The notes under the pieces are model-generated. The model searched no databases and was not told where the DNA came from. It saw only the letters and a list, made by a program, of their open reading frames with translations. Below, piece by piece: positions 46,608-57,349 of a stretch of 64,000 bases of DNA (the stretch's first letter is position 1; each line of letters starts with the position of its first letter). The translations under genes and the position numbers were made by a program. This DNA is from Solen grandis (lineage: Eukaryota > Mollusca > Bivalvia > Adapedonta > Solenidae), in NCBI GenBank assembly GCA_021229015.1, contig CM037777.1:22380110-22444109 (forward strand), written 5' to 3'.

Positions 46608-48719
46608 GGGTGCGTCCTTTCTTCCGCTTCCTCTTCCAGACGTTCGATTAGGAGGAAGAGTGTTTCTGCCCCTTCCAGTAGGCGGCAGACTCACTCATTT
46701 CATTCATCATTGGGAGACAATCACCGACGACCAATGGGTCCTGTCTATCGTGAGACACGGGTATCGGGTTCCGTTCAGTCGTCCCCCTCCACTATCACGC
46801 TCTCCCATTCATCTCTCCTCCAATCATCATCGTCTGGGACTCGCCATTTCAGATCTTCTGGAAAAAGGAGCGGTAGAAAGGGTCTCGATTCCAACCTCTC
46901 CGGGGTTTTACAGCCGTCTCTTTCTGGTTCCCAAGAAGGACGGCGGGTTTCGACCGGTCATAGACCTGTCTCATCTAAACTCCTTCATTCCGAAGGAACA
47001 CTTCAAAATGGAAACAACTTCGTCGATCAGGGCAGCCGTCCTCCCCGGTCACTGGGCTGTTTCCCTGGATTTATCGGATGCTTACTTCCATGTATCTATC
47101 CATCCTCATTCAGGAAATACCTTCGTTTCACGGATGGCCGAACTGTCTACCAGTTCAAGGCCCTTCCGTTCGGCCTGTCTTCGGCCCCCAGAATCTTCAC
47201 CAAAATAGTTTCGGTTCTGGTCGCCAGGGTTCATTTTCGCGGCTCACGCCTCCTGGCGTATTTCGACGACTGGCTTCTTCTTCACATGGACCCAGTCGCT
47301 CTTCTCGACGAGCTTCGATGGGTGACAGACCTAGCTCTCCGGCTAGGCTTCATCCTCAATTCCGAGAAATCGGAGTTGATCCCATCCCAGAACTTCACGT
47401 TTGTCGGGATGCAATTTCTGACCGACCTAAACAGGATCAGAATTCCGGAACCCAGACTCATGTCTCTTCTAACTCTGGTTCGGGGGTTTTCGCGTCGGCA
47501 ATCGATCTCAGCCCGCGAATTCCTATCGCTTCTCGGAGTACTCAATGCAGCAGCGGATCTTGTTCCGCTGGGCCGCCTTCACATGCGACCTCTTCAGTTT
47601 ATACTACTCTCGATCTGGCGTCCCAGTCGAGACCATTTACAGACCATTCTTCCGGTTTCTCCGGAATTGGTTCATCATCTCAGTTGGTGGAATTCCCCCT
47701 CGTTTCTCCGAGAGGGTGTTCCTCTTTCTCCTCCTCAACCGGAACTGTTCCTCTTCTCGGATGCCAGTCTGTCCGGCTGGGGTGCTCATCTGGAACCTCT
47801 GGGTCTCACGGCCTCGGGTCTTTGGTCCCCTCAGGACAGTTCTCTTCATATCAACAACCTCGAACTCAAAGCGGTTCTACTAGCCTTACGACAGTTTTCT
47901 CCTCTCATTCGAGGCAAATCTGTTCTAGTATCTACGGACAACACGACTGTTGTCTCTTACATCCGCAGACAGGGGGGGACGCACTCGCCTTCTCTGTGCA
48001 TGGAAGCATGGCACCTTCTTCATTGGTGTCAGGTGTCTTCGGTACTCATTCAAGTCAGACATCTTCCGGGTCGTCTAAATGTTCTAGCGGACCAACTGTC
48101 CCGCAGACATTCTCTTCTCCCCTCGGAATGGAAGTTACTTCCTCGGATCGCGACAACTCTGTTTGCGATTTTCGGGTCTCCGTCTGTCGATCTATTTGCT
48201 ACCAGGCTGAACAACCAGCTTCCGCTGTTTGTGTCACCGGTATCGGATCACCGGGCTTGGGCGATAGATGCTCTGTCTGTAAACTGGGATCATCTATTTG
48301 CTTATGCGTTTCCACCGTTTTCTCTGATTCCCTTAGTTCTAAGGAAAATCCTGCGATCTCAGTGCCGGATCCTCCTTGTAGCTCCACTTTGGCCAACGCG
48401 ATCTTGGTTCGTGGATCTTCTGGATCTTCTGATAGACGATCCTGTAGAACTCCCCCAGGTTCCAGACCTTCTGTCACAAGGTCGGAACAGGGTCCTTCAC
48501 GACAATCCCTGCGCTCTTCGTCTTCACGCTTGGATGTTATCCAACAGCGAGTTAGACAGAAGAAATTTTCGGCAACAGTTGCCTCTATTATCTCTAAAGC
48601 CAGGAGACAATCTACTCGATCTGTCTACCAGGCAAAGTGGAAGGTCTTCCGTGATTGGTGTATCGCACGGCAGATTAATCCGGTCAAAGCTCCTGTCAGA
48701 GAAATCGCTAACTTTCTAG
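46561..48719 (+). CDS. DIRS reverse transcriptase / RNase H / Dam methyltransferase-like ORF, one frameshift
   Basis: No ATG is seen. The frame is open from at least 46561, overlapping the ORF1 end, and probably needs read-through or reinitiation. The first part holds VGGRLTHF, FLVPKKDGGFRPVIDL and motif A LDLSDAYFHV (catalytic Asp codon 47068-47070). At about 47110-47115 the reading moves to another frame, consistent with a one-base loss at a site that is not a homopolymer. It continues with ALPFGLSSAPRIF and the catalytic FDD (47262-47270). RNase H follows: SDASLSGWGAH (Asp 47760-47762), NNLELKA, STDNTTVVSYI and LPGRLNVLADQLSR. The C-terminal part (VDLFATRLNN at about 48186, AFPPF at 48306-48320, APLWPTRSWF) matches the Dam-like methyltransferase region of DIRS1-type elements, with AFPPF where active enzymes have a D/N-PP-Y/F motif. 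Stop at 48717-48719. Confidence 0.85.
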
Positions 48720-49588
48720 TTTTTCTTTTTAACGAGAAAAAACTTGCGGTCAGTTCTATCAAGGGTTATAGGTCTATGTTATCGAACACGCTGAAGTTTC
48801 ACAGATCCTCTTCCCTTGGTTCGGATCCTTATCTTTCGGAAATTATTCGTTCGTTTGAACTGTCTAGGCCGGTTTCTCGTTCGTTAACTCCGAAGTGGGA
48901 TCTTTCTTGTGTTTTACTGGCTCTTACTAAGGCACCTTTTGAACCTCTTTCTGAGGCGTCTCTACTGCACGTAACATGGAAGACGGTCTTTCTTATAGCA
49001 ATGGCGTCTTCTAAACGTCGTTGTGAAATTCATGCCTTTTCTACTGAGGAAGGCTATTTACGCTTTAACAAATCTGATGGCTCTGTATCTTTGAGCTTTC
49101 AACCTGGTTTCCTTGCGAAAACCCAGCTCCCGTCGGTCTGTCCCCCTCCGGTAGTTATTCCGAGCCTTGCTAGGTCTTGCTCCAGGGGAGATCCTGATCG
49201 GCTTCTTTGCCCAGTTAGAGCCTTGAAGTTTTACCTCCAGAAGGTTAAATCTTTACGGGGTCGTCGTCTTCGACTTTTCCTCCCAATAAAAGGGGGGGGC
49301 GAAGTTTCGGCAGCATCAATATCTCGTTGGGTAGCCTCAACTATCAAGTTTGCCTATTCGGATCTTTCGGACAGGGATCTATCCTTTTTAAGAATTAGAC
49401 CACATGAGCTCCGTGCTTTGTCTGCTTCTTGGGCTTTCTTGAATAAATCTCCCATGGACGATATTCTCAAAGCGGCCTCTTGGAAGTCTTCTACTACGTT
49501 TTCTTCCTTTTATCTCCGCTCACTGGCTAACCAATCACAAAACCTTGTGGATTTGGGTCCACTTGTAGTGGCTCAGACAATAGTTTAA
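48128..49588 (+). CDS. DIRS tyrosine recombinase (integrase)
   Basis: This enzyme would integrate the circular DNA by strand exchange through a 3'-phosphotyrosine. The open frame extends upstream past 47078, opposite the RT frame. 48128 is the last in-frame ATG before the domain, giving 486 residues; homology-like sequence begins near 48480, so the true start is uncertain. The N-terminal helical core-binding part contains SVYQAKWKVFRDWC and SSIKGYRSMLSNTL. The catalytic part has the first Arg in SKRRCEIHAF (49016-49021), HELR (49403-49414), a Trp in AASWKSS and the Tyr in SFYLRS (49511-49513). All recognisable active-site residues are present and the frame is unbroken. It overlaps the RT ORF by 592 bases in another frame. 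Confidence 0.9.
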   Translation: MEVTSSDRDNSVCDFRVSVCRSICYQAEQPASAVCVTGIGSPGLGDRCSVCKLGSSICLCVSTVFSDSLSSKENPAISVPDPPCSSTLANAILVRGSSGSSDRRSCRTPPGSRPSVTRSEQGPSRQSLRSSSSRLDVIQQRVRQKKFSATVASIISKARRQSTRSVYQAKWKVFRDWCIARQINPVKAPVREIANFLVFLFNEKKLAVSSIKGYRSMLSNTLKFHRSSSLGSDPYLSEIIRSFELSRPVSRSLTPKWDLSCVLLALTKAPFEPLSEASLLHVTWKTVFLIAMASSKRRCEIHAFSTEEGYLRFNKSDGSVSLSFQPGFLAKTQLPSVCPPPVVIPSLARSCSRGDPDRLLCPVRALKFYLQKVKSLRGRRLRLFLPIKGGGEVSAASISRWVASTIKFAYSDLSDRDLSFLRIRPHELRALSASWAFLNKSPMDDILKAASWKSSTTFSSFYLRSLANQSQNLVDLGPLVVAQTIV

Positions 49589-49688
49589 TCATCATGTCTG
49601 ACGCCTCGGCGGCTTTGGTCGTTTTCTACTTCGGGTATCGCTGCAATCAAGGTTCTTTGTTAGCAACCTCCCGCCTTAGCGACGAAGT

Positions 49689-49785
49689 CATACCTGAAGT
49701 AATAACAGGTAACGTATTTATGCTATTAAAATGAAATTTTTGAAGTAAAATTAATTTTAATTAGTAAATACTTACCTGTTATTAC
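49689..49785. repeat. DIRS internal complementary region
   Basis: 49689-49733 is the exact reverse complement of 43593-43637 (left outer end), and 49725-49785 that of 49949-50009 (right outer end). The two halves overlap at ATTAAAATG. This equals the sequence of an end-to-end joined circle, the template feature that lets DIRS elements restore both ends during replication. Confidence 0.96.
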
Positions 49786-49841
49786 AGAGTCCCACCTCCC
49801 TCCCCGCTTGCTGGCGGTTGTATCCCTCGATGGCTTCATAT

Positions 49842-49962
49842 ACAATTGGAGAACGGGGGTTACACTTCCGGTAACTAGGGGGTTTAGGGAATGGTTTATT
49901 TTGCGGACTCTGTTTTGGAAGCTGTGCACAAATAGACACATACCTGAAGTAATAACAGGTAA
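49842..49962 (-). repeat. DIRS right inverted terminal repeat
   Basis: Perfect 121-bp inverse of 43614-43734. Just inside its outer edge it contains CAGGTAAGT (49956-49964), a consensus splice donor on the plus strand. Confidence 0.98.
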
Positions 49963-50009
49963 GTATTTACTAATTAAAATTAATTTTACTTCAAAAATTT
50001 CATTTTAAT

Positions 50010-52204
50010 TAATAGTTCCACACTTTGATATTATATGATACGGATGATGAATTTTCTACTGATCATTTAAATGCAGTCAACCTTAGAATTATGTAACATT
50101 GACATGAATATATAACAAACCCTTTTTTCTTTCATGTTATGTTGTTTTTATTTTCGTGTGTGAAATTCTCTTAACTACTTTCCCATCTGTTCTCTTTATA
50201 TCTTTGATCTTTCTGATGGACATTATCATAAAATAAAAAGTAAATATTTATTTTCCATATGTCACAAAAGTCAGTTACCATCCCTTTAATACCAGGCCAG
50301 ATGCCTGACTGGTAATTAACTTTTAATTATTCTCTGACTTGTTAATAAGTGTAAAGGCAGAGGCAATAAAATATTCCTTGAAGTTTTTTTTGTTGTTTTT
50401 TTTTTCCTTTTTTTTTTTTTCCTTTTTATCACTATCTGATTATAGGAAGACCTGTATTGATATGCATAAATACTAAGATGTAATCAAGTGTTGCATAGAA
50501 ATGAAAATTTTAAAGAACAGAATCCTAAATGGCATGGGCTAAGTGGTTTAAATGTCCACTGATGGAATATAGTTGTGGTCATGACATTTCAAGGTCACTA
50601 AAATCATGTAATAATGCTTCTATGGTGGTCTACATGACTAGATGATATGACTGGTTATGGTACCATGCCACCTGTCTAGTGCAGTGAGACCTCAATATAT
50701 CTCCCTCCTGCAGACCAAGCCAATCAAGAAAATAAAATGGCACATACAGTTTTACAGGGAAGTCAATTTCAATTCTACTAGAAAATTCTGGCCTGGTGGC
50801 AGTGTCTTGGACTGAACGCTGGTGTCCCCTGAGAACCAGTCTGTCTGGGCAACACAATACAGTAACCCAATCTATGTAAATGTAACCCAGTCTGGTATCG
50901 CCAGTGTCACACAGGATGTGTTTCTAACCACGACAAATGGCACATAAAAGAAATGAATATTCACACAAACATTGGAAAAAGTATTAGATGAAACATAAAG
51001 ACAATCCATAAATTTGTTTTTGTTGCAATTCAATGTAAATTAATGACATGTCTCAGTTACATTTATCAAAATTATTGTTACACATTGTTTTTAAATTAAA
51101 TTAACTTCCTTTTATTAAATATTGTGTTTTTTCATATTCGTTAAAAAATTAAAAAGGTTTGAGGGACTTCTTTTTTTTTAATTTGATTCCTTTTGATCAC
51201 TTAATTATTATGGCTATCTTATTAATTAAGCAAAATTCATTCTTCAGACAGAAATAGAAGAAAATAAAAACATTTGTCAGTCCATCCTTCCTCTCGATTT
51301 AAAACAAAGAGAGAAAAAAATCAACATTGACATTTTTTAGAATTAACTGCAGACCTTTCACCAATCACATACAGAAACCTCTTCATTAATTTTGTCTTCT
51401 GGTATTAAATTATTTCCTCAAGGCCATATGAGGCAAACTGAAATTAATAAAGGCAAACTAAATAGATTATTAAAATGTCAGTTGGTAAATTCATCCTTTG
51501 CTCCAGCTGCAGATGTGATTTTTTTTTTCTTGTCTGAGCATTGACAGGATGATTATACCCCTTCCCACCCCGCTGATGTTGCCCTTGACGATGCATGGCC
51601 CCTAAACATGATGGGGGCGTGGCCTTGCCAGTCTCTCAGTTGTATGACAGACCGACAGATCAACAGTACACATCTAAAATTCACTGCTTCAGTTTTCTTT
51701 GAAAAGAAAAATTACTGTTGTCTGCTGCAGAGCTCTTGTGTCAAGGATCATACAGATGCAAAAAATTCATCACACACAAGTGCTGAATAGAATGCGCTCA
51801 AGGTTACTGTTCTCATTCAGATGGAATAACGATGAGATTGTCATCATGTTCCTATTTTCTCACTTTTTTAAAGGAAACAGTATTTGATGTGATCACGAAA
51901 TGCGCATCCGAAATTTAATTTCCATTTTCTCCCATTTTTGAGTCATGCGTGTTACATGTTTCCACACAGCATTTTAAATGAAATAAATGATAGTTGCAAT
52001 TATCTTGGGCATCCATTATGACACTCCCTATTTTGCTGATAATCTTGACTTGTTCCCTGAAATAACACTTTCTGCAAGCTGCAGGATTTTGTGGGTTTTT
52101 TTTTTCATTCACTTCATATCAATACATGTATCATGAAAATTGAATGAATGTACACACTGATTTCTTGTTAACGTTGATTTGAAAAGATTTTACAACTTAA
52201 ATTT
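50010..52204. other. Non-coding stretch, nothing recognised
   Basis: AT-rich with T-runs near 50390-50430 and 51170-51180. No exon or element identified. Confidence 0.5.
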
Positions 52205-52345
52205 ATCCCTTGTGAGGCTCCCTGGGTTGGACTAGTACTTAGTGCCTGGGAAGGTAATCATTTATTCTTGTCCCCACTCCCTCAACAGGGTTCAAACTCA
52301 CAACATTTGAATTCACAGATATGTACACTACCTCTGGCCCATGAC
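52205..52345 (-). mobile_element. Degraded tRNA-derived SINE
   Basis: On the minus strand, an A-box-like TGGGCCAGAGGTAGTG (near 52330) and B-box-like GAGTTTGAACCC (near 52290) at tRNA spacing, then a pyrimidine/purine-rich body. Boundaries approximate. Confidence 0.45.
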
Positions 52346-53721
52346 AGCCTTGACTAATGCATTGTAAGGTCATGTTTTTGCTTTCAGAATAATTTGTTTG
52401 TCATTCTGTTAAGAATACAGCCAGCAAAAAAAAGTGTCAGTATTTGATTCTTAATTCTCGTTAATTTCTTCAAGATCTGCAGTTGCTACTCATGTCATGA
52501 AAAAAAGGAAAAACAAACTAGACAGGAATCTCTAACCTTGAAGAGAAACCTTGATAAGAGCAGGAGATCACATGGGAAAGGAAAACAGCTGAATTTGCCA
52601 AAATACCCGTCTAATTGGAGAAACTATCCCATTATCTTGTTTTCTGCTTACACAAACAGACTGCTGAATGGTTGCAAGACATTACTATATCGAAGTGCAT
52701 ATCACATGACAACTGAACTCGTTTAGATGGGAGAGAATTCCCAGGAATAGATATGATCAATACTTTACTTGGCTCTTTGGTACTTATACAAGGTTGCAAG
52801 GGATCAGACAGGATGTCTGATTCATGCTTTCTCTCGGTTATGAATTAGCGCAAGAAATTACTCAAACAAACAAACAAACAAAAACAGAAGATAAATTAGC
52901 TGGATTTGCATCAGTGCAGAAACACCTGCAACTTTTCTCTTACCATAATTTGTAAATTATTTGAAAGTTGCAGTTCATTAATTTCCAACATTAATACAAA
53001 TGAAACAGATAGACTTTTGGTGGGGGGGGAGGGGGTAAATAAGAAAACGAAACCCTACAGATTGTTAATAAAAATCCAGTTTATACTTAAGAAATAGTGT
53101 GTTTAGGTTTGCTCAGGTTTCATTGCTGGGTGCGCAACTTGTTTGACTCAAGTTTCACCTTGGAAATGCAGATGAACGGAAATACAGCACATGCATAATG
53201 AAGTGCACAAAATGTGAAGGAGAAAAAAATGCACACAACAAGAATGGTCACAGATAAAGATGTCAGCTGCATTTACCACTTCCTGTGTACTAATTGTATC
53301 ATTTAAGACAATCAAGATTGTGTTCTGTAGTGATACATTTTGCCAGATAGCTTTTCTGAATTCAGAGGAGTTTTTGTCTGTTAGTTTTTGAACAAAACAA
53401 GTTTGAAGATTTGAAATCTAGACTTTTATTATGGTACGAGACGATTAATGTTAAATATTTTTTTCATAGCCTGTTTCATTGTGAAAATTTGTGAGTTGCG
53501 TCAACTTACACTGTCATGACTCAAGTCATTGTGGTCCAAATGTCATAATTATTATAAATTATAGTTATATGTTTGTTTTCTGAAATATAAATGTCTCATT
53601 CGTACAAGGAAACAAGAATAACTGGTTACAAGGAGATTCTCATGAAATGCCTTATGTCCAGAGAGATATGTGTAGGTTAGAAATAAATAGTTTCTCTGGA
53701 GACTTTGGAGAAAAAGAAACT
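52346..53721. other. Non-coding stretch, nothing recognised
   Basis: It contains a CAAA run (about 52864-52882) and a G-rich patch near 53022-53035. The frame at 52538-52726 (+) has no recognised domain. Confidence 0.45.
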
Positions 53722-53963
53722 TTAACCCTTTCCCTCATAGAGGACACCATGAAAAGACCTATGCGAACAGCATAAAACCAGATCAGCCTGCGAGTAACTT
53801 GCAGGCTGATCAGGTTTTATGCTGTTTGCTGTTCCTCGCTGGTCTGGAAATGAGGATTTTGTAATTAAATTTGGTAAGGTTTATCTGTGGTTTTCTGCAG
53901 ATCAGGCTTTATGTGATACCTATTGAGGGCGTCAAAATGTGTATATATGAGGGAAAGGGTTAA
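53722..53963 (+). mobile_element. TTAA palindromic MITE, family 1, copy E
   Basis: 242 bp, TTAA on both sides, ends CCCTTTCCCTCATAGAGG and TATATGAGGGAAAGGG. The central hairpin (about 53766-53826) has a few arm mismatches (CTTGC for CTCGC, ATCAGG for ATCTGG). Confidence 0.9.
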
Positions 53964-56586
53964 TTTACTTTTTCATTGTCATCATCTTTGAGTTTAGAAA
54001 AATATGATGAGCCATGACATTAAAACTGGGGAAGATGTCATTGTAGTTACTAATGATTGAAAAAGATGGAGTCAGTGAGCCTCAAAGCAGCAGATATGTT
54101 TTCTCTTCTAAATTGTTTTTTAAACATGATTACTTTTATAGCTTTCTTTGGAAGAATGAAAAATAAAAAGGACATTGAAAGAATGCTCATTTGGTTAATG
54201 ATATCATTTGTACAAGTCATTTATATTTTTTATTATTTGACCTTCATTACAACAATTTCCACCCACACAATAATGAACATGACTTGATCTAATTGATAAA
54301 ACCATTCCTATTCAATGCTGTCTGTGGTTTCTCTACTTTTAATGATCTTTTAGGTTTATCAGAATTTCAGGAACTGTTTGTAAAAAAACTCATACAAGTT
54401 TATCAATAAAGATAAATATTTATTTTCATTGTTTATTAATATATATATACAGTTTATTTTCAGACTCTGTTACCATGTATCAGAAATATTCCTCAAAATT
54501 CTTTGCAGGAAAGTGTTTCTAGTTGAGACAGTTTCAGGGGAAGTAGGACATTGTATACACTGTGTGTGTGTGGTTTGAGAAAAGTAGAAAACCAGATATG
54601 TTTTAAAGACAAAAAATGTCAGAAAGAAACTTAAACATACAGAAATGTAAAAAAAAAAGATACATTCCAAGTATTGTTTTTATTATTGATAAAGAATTGT
54701 ATCCTTTTCCCAGATAGGAATGTTTACTATCAGAAACAATGAATGCTTAACAAATGATGTATATCATCCCACAACTTACCGCCAGCCCACCCAATGATTT
54801 CTCCTATCAGTCACAATTCCATCACCAGAGGGAGCCACCTGTAGTGTCATCTGATAGGGAGCAGTTATTATTTCAAGCTTGTTTCTCTTAAATTATTGGC
54901 TCTCTTACACTTATGGTTTGATAAAACTTTTATCATGGAAAGTTAAAACTGCCTTTATTTTTATGATGGCCGTAACACGGGAATATACGTATCGATACGG
55001 CTACCGATAGACACGGGAATATACGGGTCTGTTAGGTAATCGATAGACACGGGAATATACGGGTCTGTGTGGTAAAGGGTTAACTGACATTTCAGAATGT
55101 TTGAAATGCCAATTTCTTTAATTTGAGATATTTATATCATAGCATCATTCTTGTTTTTATAAGACTTGGTATGAAATGCAGAGGTATAAACCCATTTATC
55201 TTTTATTATACAAGACCTTTAACATATCTGTTAGAAAATAAAGACTATGAATATCAGCAAACATTGCAGTTTTATTGAAAAATGCAAAAAACAACAACAG
55301 TATTTTGAGTGTGTAAGGCTTTATTTATTGAGAACAAATTCCAGCAGTATTTAATAGTACAATGTTGAGTATGAAGTAATTCATTACTTATTTTTCATAT
55401 ACTTCTCCAATAAACCATACTATTAGATTTCATGTATAGAATATTAAATGTTTAAGTGTCATGGAAAATCCTTCAGTAAAGTGATTTTCCTATAATTCTT
55501 TGTGACAGTAATGACCCTGTACAAATATAAATCAGTTTTTATGGCCAGTATTAATTGTTGGCCAGCAATACTTACTGTTTGCATACACTTGACCATTATT
55601 CACAATGATCAGAATTGGCCCATTGTGCCCTGACCATGAACAGATTACAACATTGTCTGGGGTGGAAAAATCATCTTGAGAATTGCAACAAAGAAGGTGT
55701 AAGGCCTTTGATAGGTTGACTGAGTGATAAACTGGTAGAAGAGATGTCCGAAAAAGGATTCACTCCATTTTCAACTTCATTTTGAAGAGGGTTAGCTTTA
55801 GTGGTGCACCTGTAAAAAGTGCCAGTTTATTAACCTGAAGTTTGGAAATGGCCATGACGTCTGAGATTTTTCTAAGTCTGTTTCCTCTGATTAATGTGAG
55901 AAGATGGTTAACTACTGTGCTTGGTCCTCAGTACTGGTTCAATCAAGTAGAGTTCTGTTAGGATGTCTGAGTCCCATTACAAAACAAGAGATGTTAGAAA
56001 ATCTCATATTTAAGATGACTTTCTCAGCAATTATGTTGAATTTAAAAAGGCATTTCTCCCCATTGTATGCAACAGAATATGCTGGATGTTAGCAGACAGA
56101 GATTCATTCACCAATCAGTTTGAATGCATCATATTAAAACTGCAGTCTGCCTCTTCTCTCTCACTGTCTGGACCCATTAATTGAAGTACTATCACTGAAT
56201 CCCCAATCTATGGGCACTGCAGCCAAACTTTATTAATGAACTTGAAATAGAAATGAAAGAAATAGCTGATAAGCATGGATTTCATATTTATGAAGAATGT
56301 TTATCTCTCGTGAACAGGAAAACTAATTTACCGAAAATATTCGGATACATTCTCCTAATTGTGGATTTAAACCTGGACTTTTTGTTATCATTAGGATCTG
56401 CATGCCAAGCAAGTTTTTGTTTACGAAAATATGGATGCATAAAATGCTCAAAGCAAGACCAAGAAACAAGATTTTCATAGCCGTAAATTGTCAGTTCATA
56501 CTTTGCATGTTTGGTTTTTATGTCATTAAAATAGCATTAATAACGTTATAACGTTGTCATGTAAGAAATTAAGGCTTTCTTCTTTT
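53964..56586. other. Non-coding stretch with one small tandem repeat
   Basis: No supported exon. It includes an AT run near 54440-54450, a short GT run near 54561-54571 and the 36-bp repeat at 54975-55082. Confidence 0.45.
54975..55082. repeat. 36-bp tandem repeat x 3 with ACACGGGAATATACG core
   Basis: ACACGGGAATATACG starts at 54975, 55011 and 55047, exactly 36 bases apart. The linkers are more variable (CGATAG, GTCTGT). CpG content is higher than in the flanks. The array ends GGTAAAGGGTTAAC. Confidence 0.88.
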
Positions 56587-56722
56587 TATGCCCCCACACC
56601 TCCCACCTACAGCCTCCAAACTTCACATGTGTATGCATCTTGATGAGCTCTACCCTTCAGGTGACCTTGATCTTCAAATGACCTTGACCTCTAAGGTCTA
56701 AGGCCCCACTCGTGGGGGCATA
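56587..56722. mobile_element. Short element with TATGCCCCCAC inverted ends
   Basis: TATGCCCCCAC (56587-56597) and GTGGGGGCATA (56712-56722) are perfect inverted ends of a 136-bp non-coding element. The interior contains TGACCTTGA twice (56662-56670 and 56679-56687). Elements with this end are, to my recollection, abundant in bivalve genomes. No clear target duplication. Confidence 0.65.
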
Positions 56723-57184
56723 GCACTCATTCGAATGAAGCGCTTTTTTTATTTTTTTTATTATTATTATTATATCAGATACATGTTAAAATCCGTCAAA
56801 TTTTATTGGAACTTTCACATCGATGTGATATTGGCTTTTCCGGAATATTCAGACACACCATATTAAATAATTTCGTGCCAGCCACAGATTGTTTACATTT
56901 CAGTAGAGGTATAGTGCCACTGTTCATTATTCTTATTAAATTCAATCAATCTTGATCTGTCTGAACTACGGAAGAACTATTATTGTGGCAGGCACGTAAA
57001 TTGACAAGTTGACAGTGCCCCTGACTCTGAAATCAGTGTGAGACAGCAGTGTGGTGTTTATGTTTCAATCCCTTCTATCCTTATAAACATTGTGTTTCGA
57101 TTTTTATAAATAAAGCTTTGGTTCTTAAGTACATGATCTTCGTTTTCTAGAGTTTATTTATACAAGCCATGATCATTTTTATAG
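56723..57184. other. Non-coding stretch before gap
   Basis: A TTA run at about 56758-56774; nothing else recognised. Confidence 0.5.
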
Positions 57185-57284
57185 NNNNNNNNNNNNNNNN
57201 NNNNNNNNNNNNNNNNNNNNNNNNNNNNNNNNNNNNNNNNNNNNNNNNNNNNNNNNNNNNNNNNNNNNNNNNNNNNNNNNNNNN
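57185..57284. other. Assembly gap, 100 N
   Basis: Exactly 100 N. Sequence character changes across it (more CpG after), so the two sides may not be truly adjacent. Confidence 0.99.
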
Positions 57285-57349
57285 ATATCTTTTTTAAAGA
57301 TATTTCTTGTTTATTTTTAGAACAATGACAATTAGGTGAATTAAAAATG

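Larger units (their letters stand above)
43593..50009 (+). mobile_element. DIRS-type tyrosine-recombinase retrotransposon, complete
   Basis: A 6417-bp element with every structural hallmark of the DIRS superfamily: inverted terminal repeats (43614-43734 and 49842-49962, 121 bp, identical), an internal complementary region (49689-49785), and ORFs for a gag-like protein, RT/RNase H/methyltransferase-like protein and tyrosine recombinase in that order. There are no LTRs, DDE integrase or protease. Both ends carry CATTTTAAT (43593-43601 and 50001-50009), which fits strand exchange at a short shared core with no target duplication. The element is clearly richer in GC and pyrimidine on the plus strand than its AT-rich surroundings. 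Identical repeats suggest recent insertion. RT and ORF1 frame breaks mean this copy is probably not autonomous, unless those are sequence errors. Confidence 0.95.

Noticed and set aside
46710..47105. N-terminal part of the long frame starting at ATG 46710
   Set aside because: RT motifs up to DAYFHV lie in a different frame; this part is a shadow until the frame break near 47113.
49726..49941. Minus-strand frame identical in its start to the frame at 43635
   Set aside because: Both are translations of the two DIRS inverted repeats and not genes.
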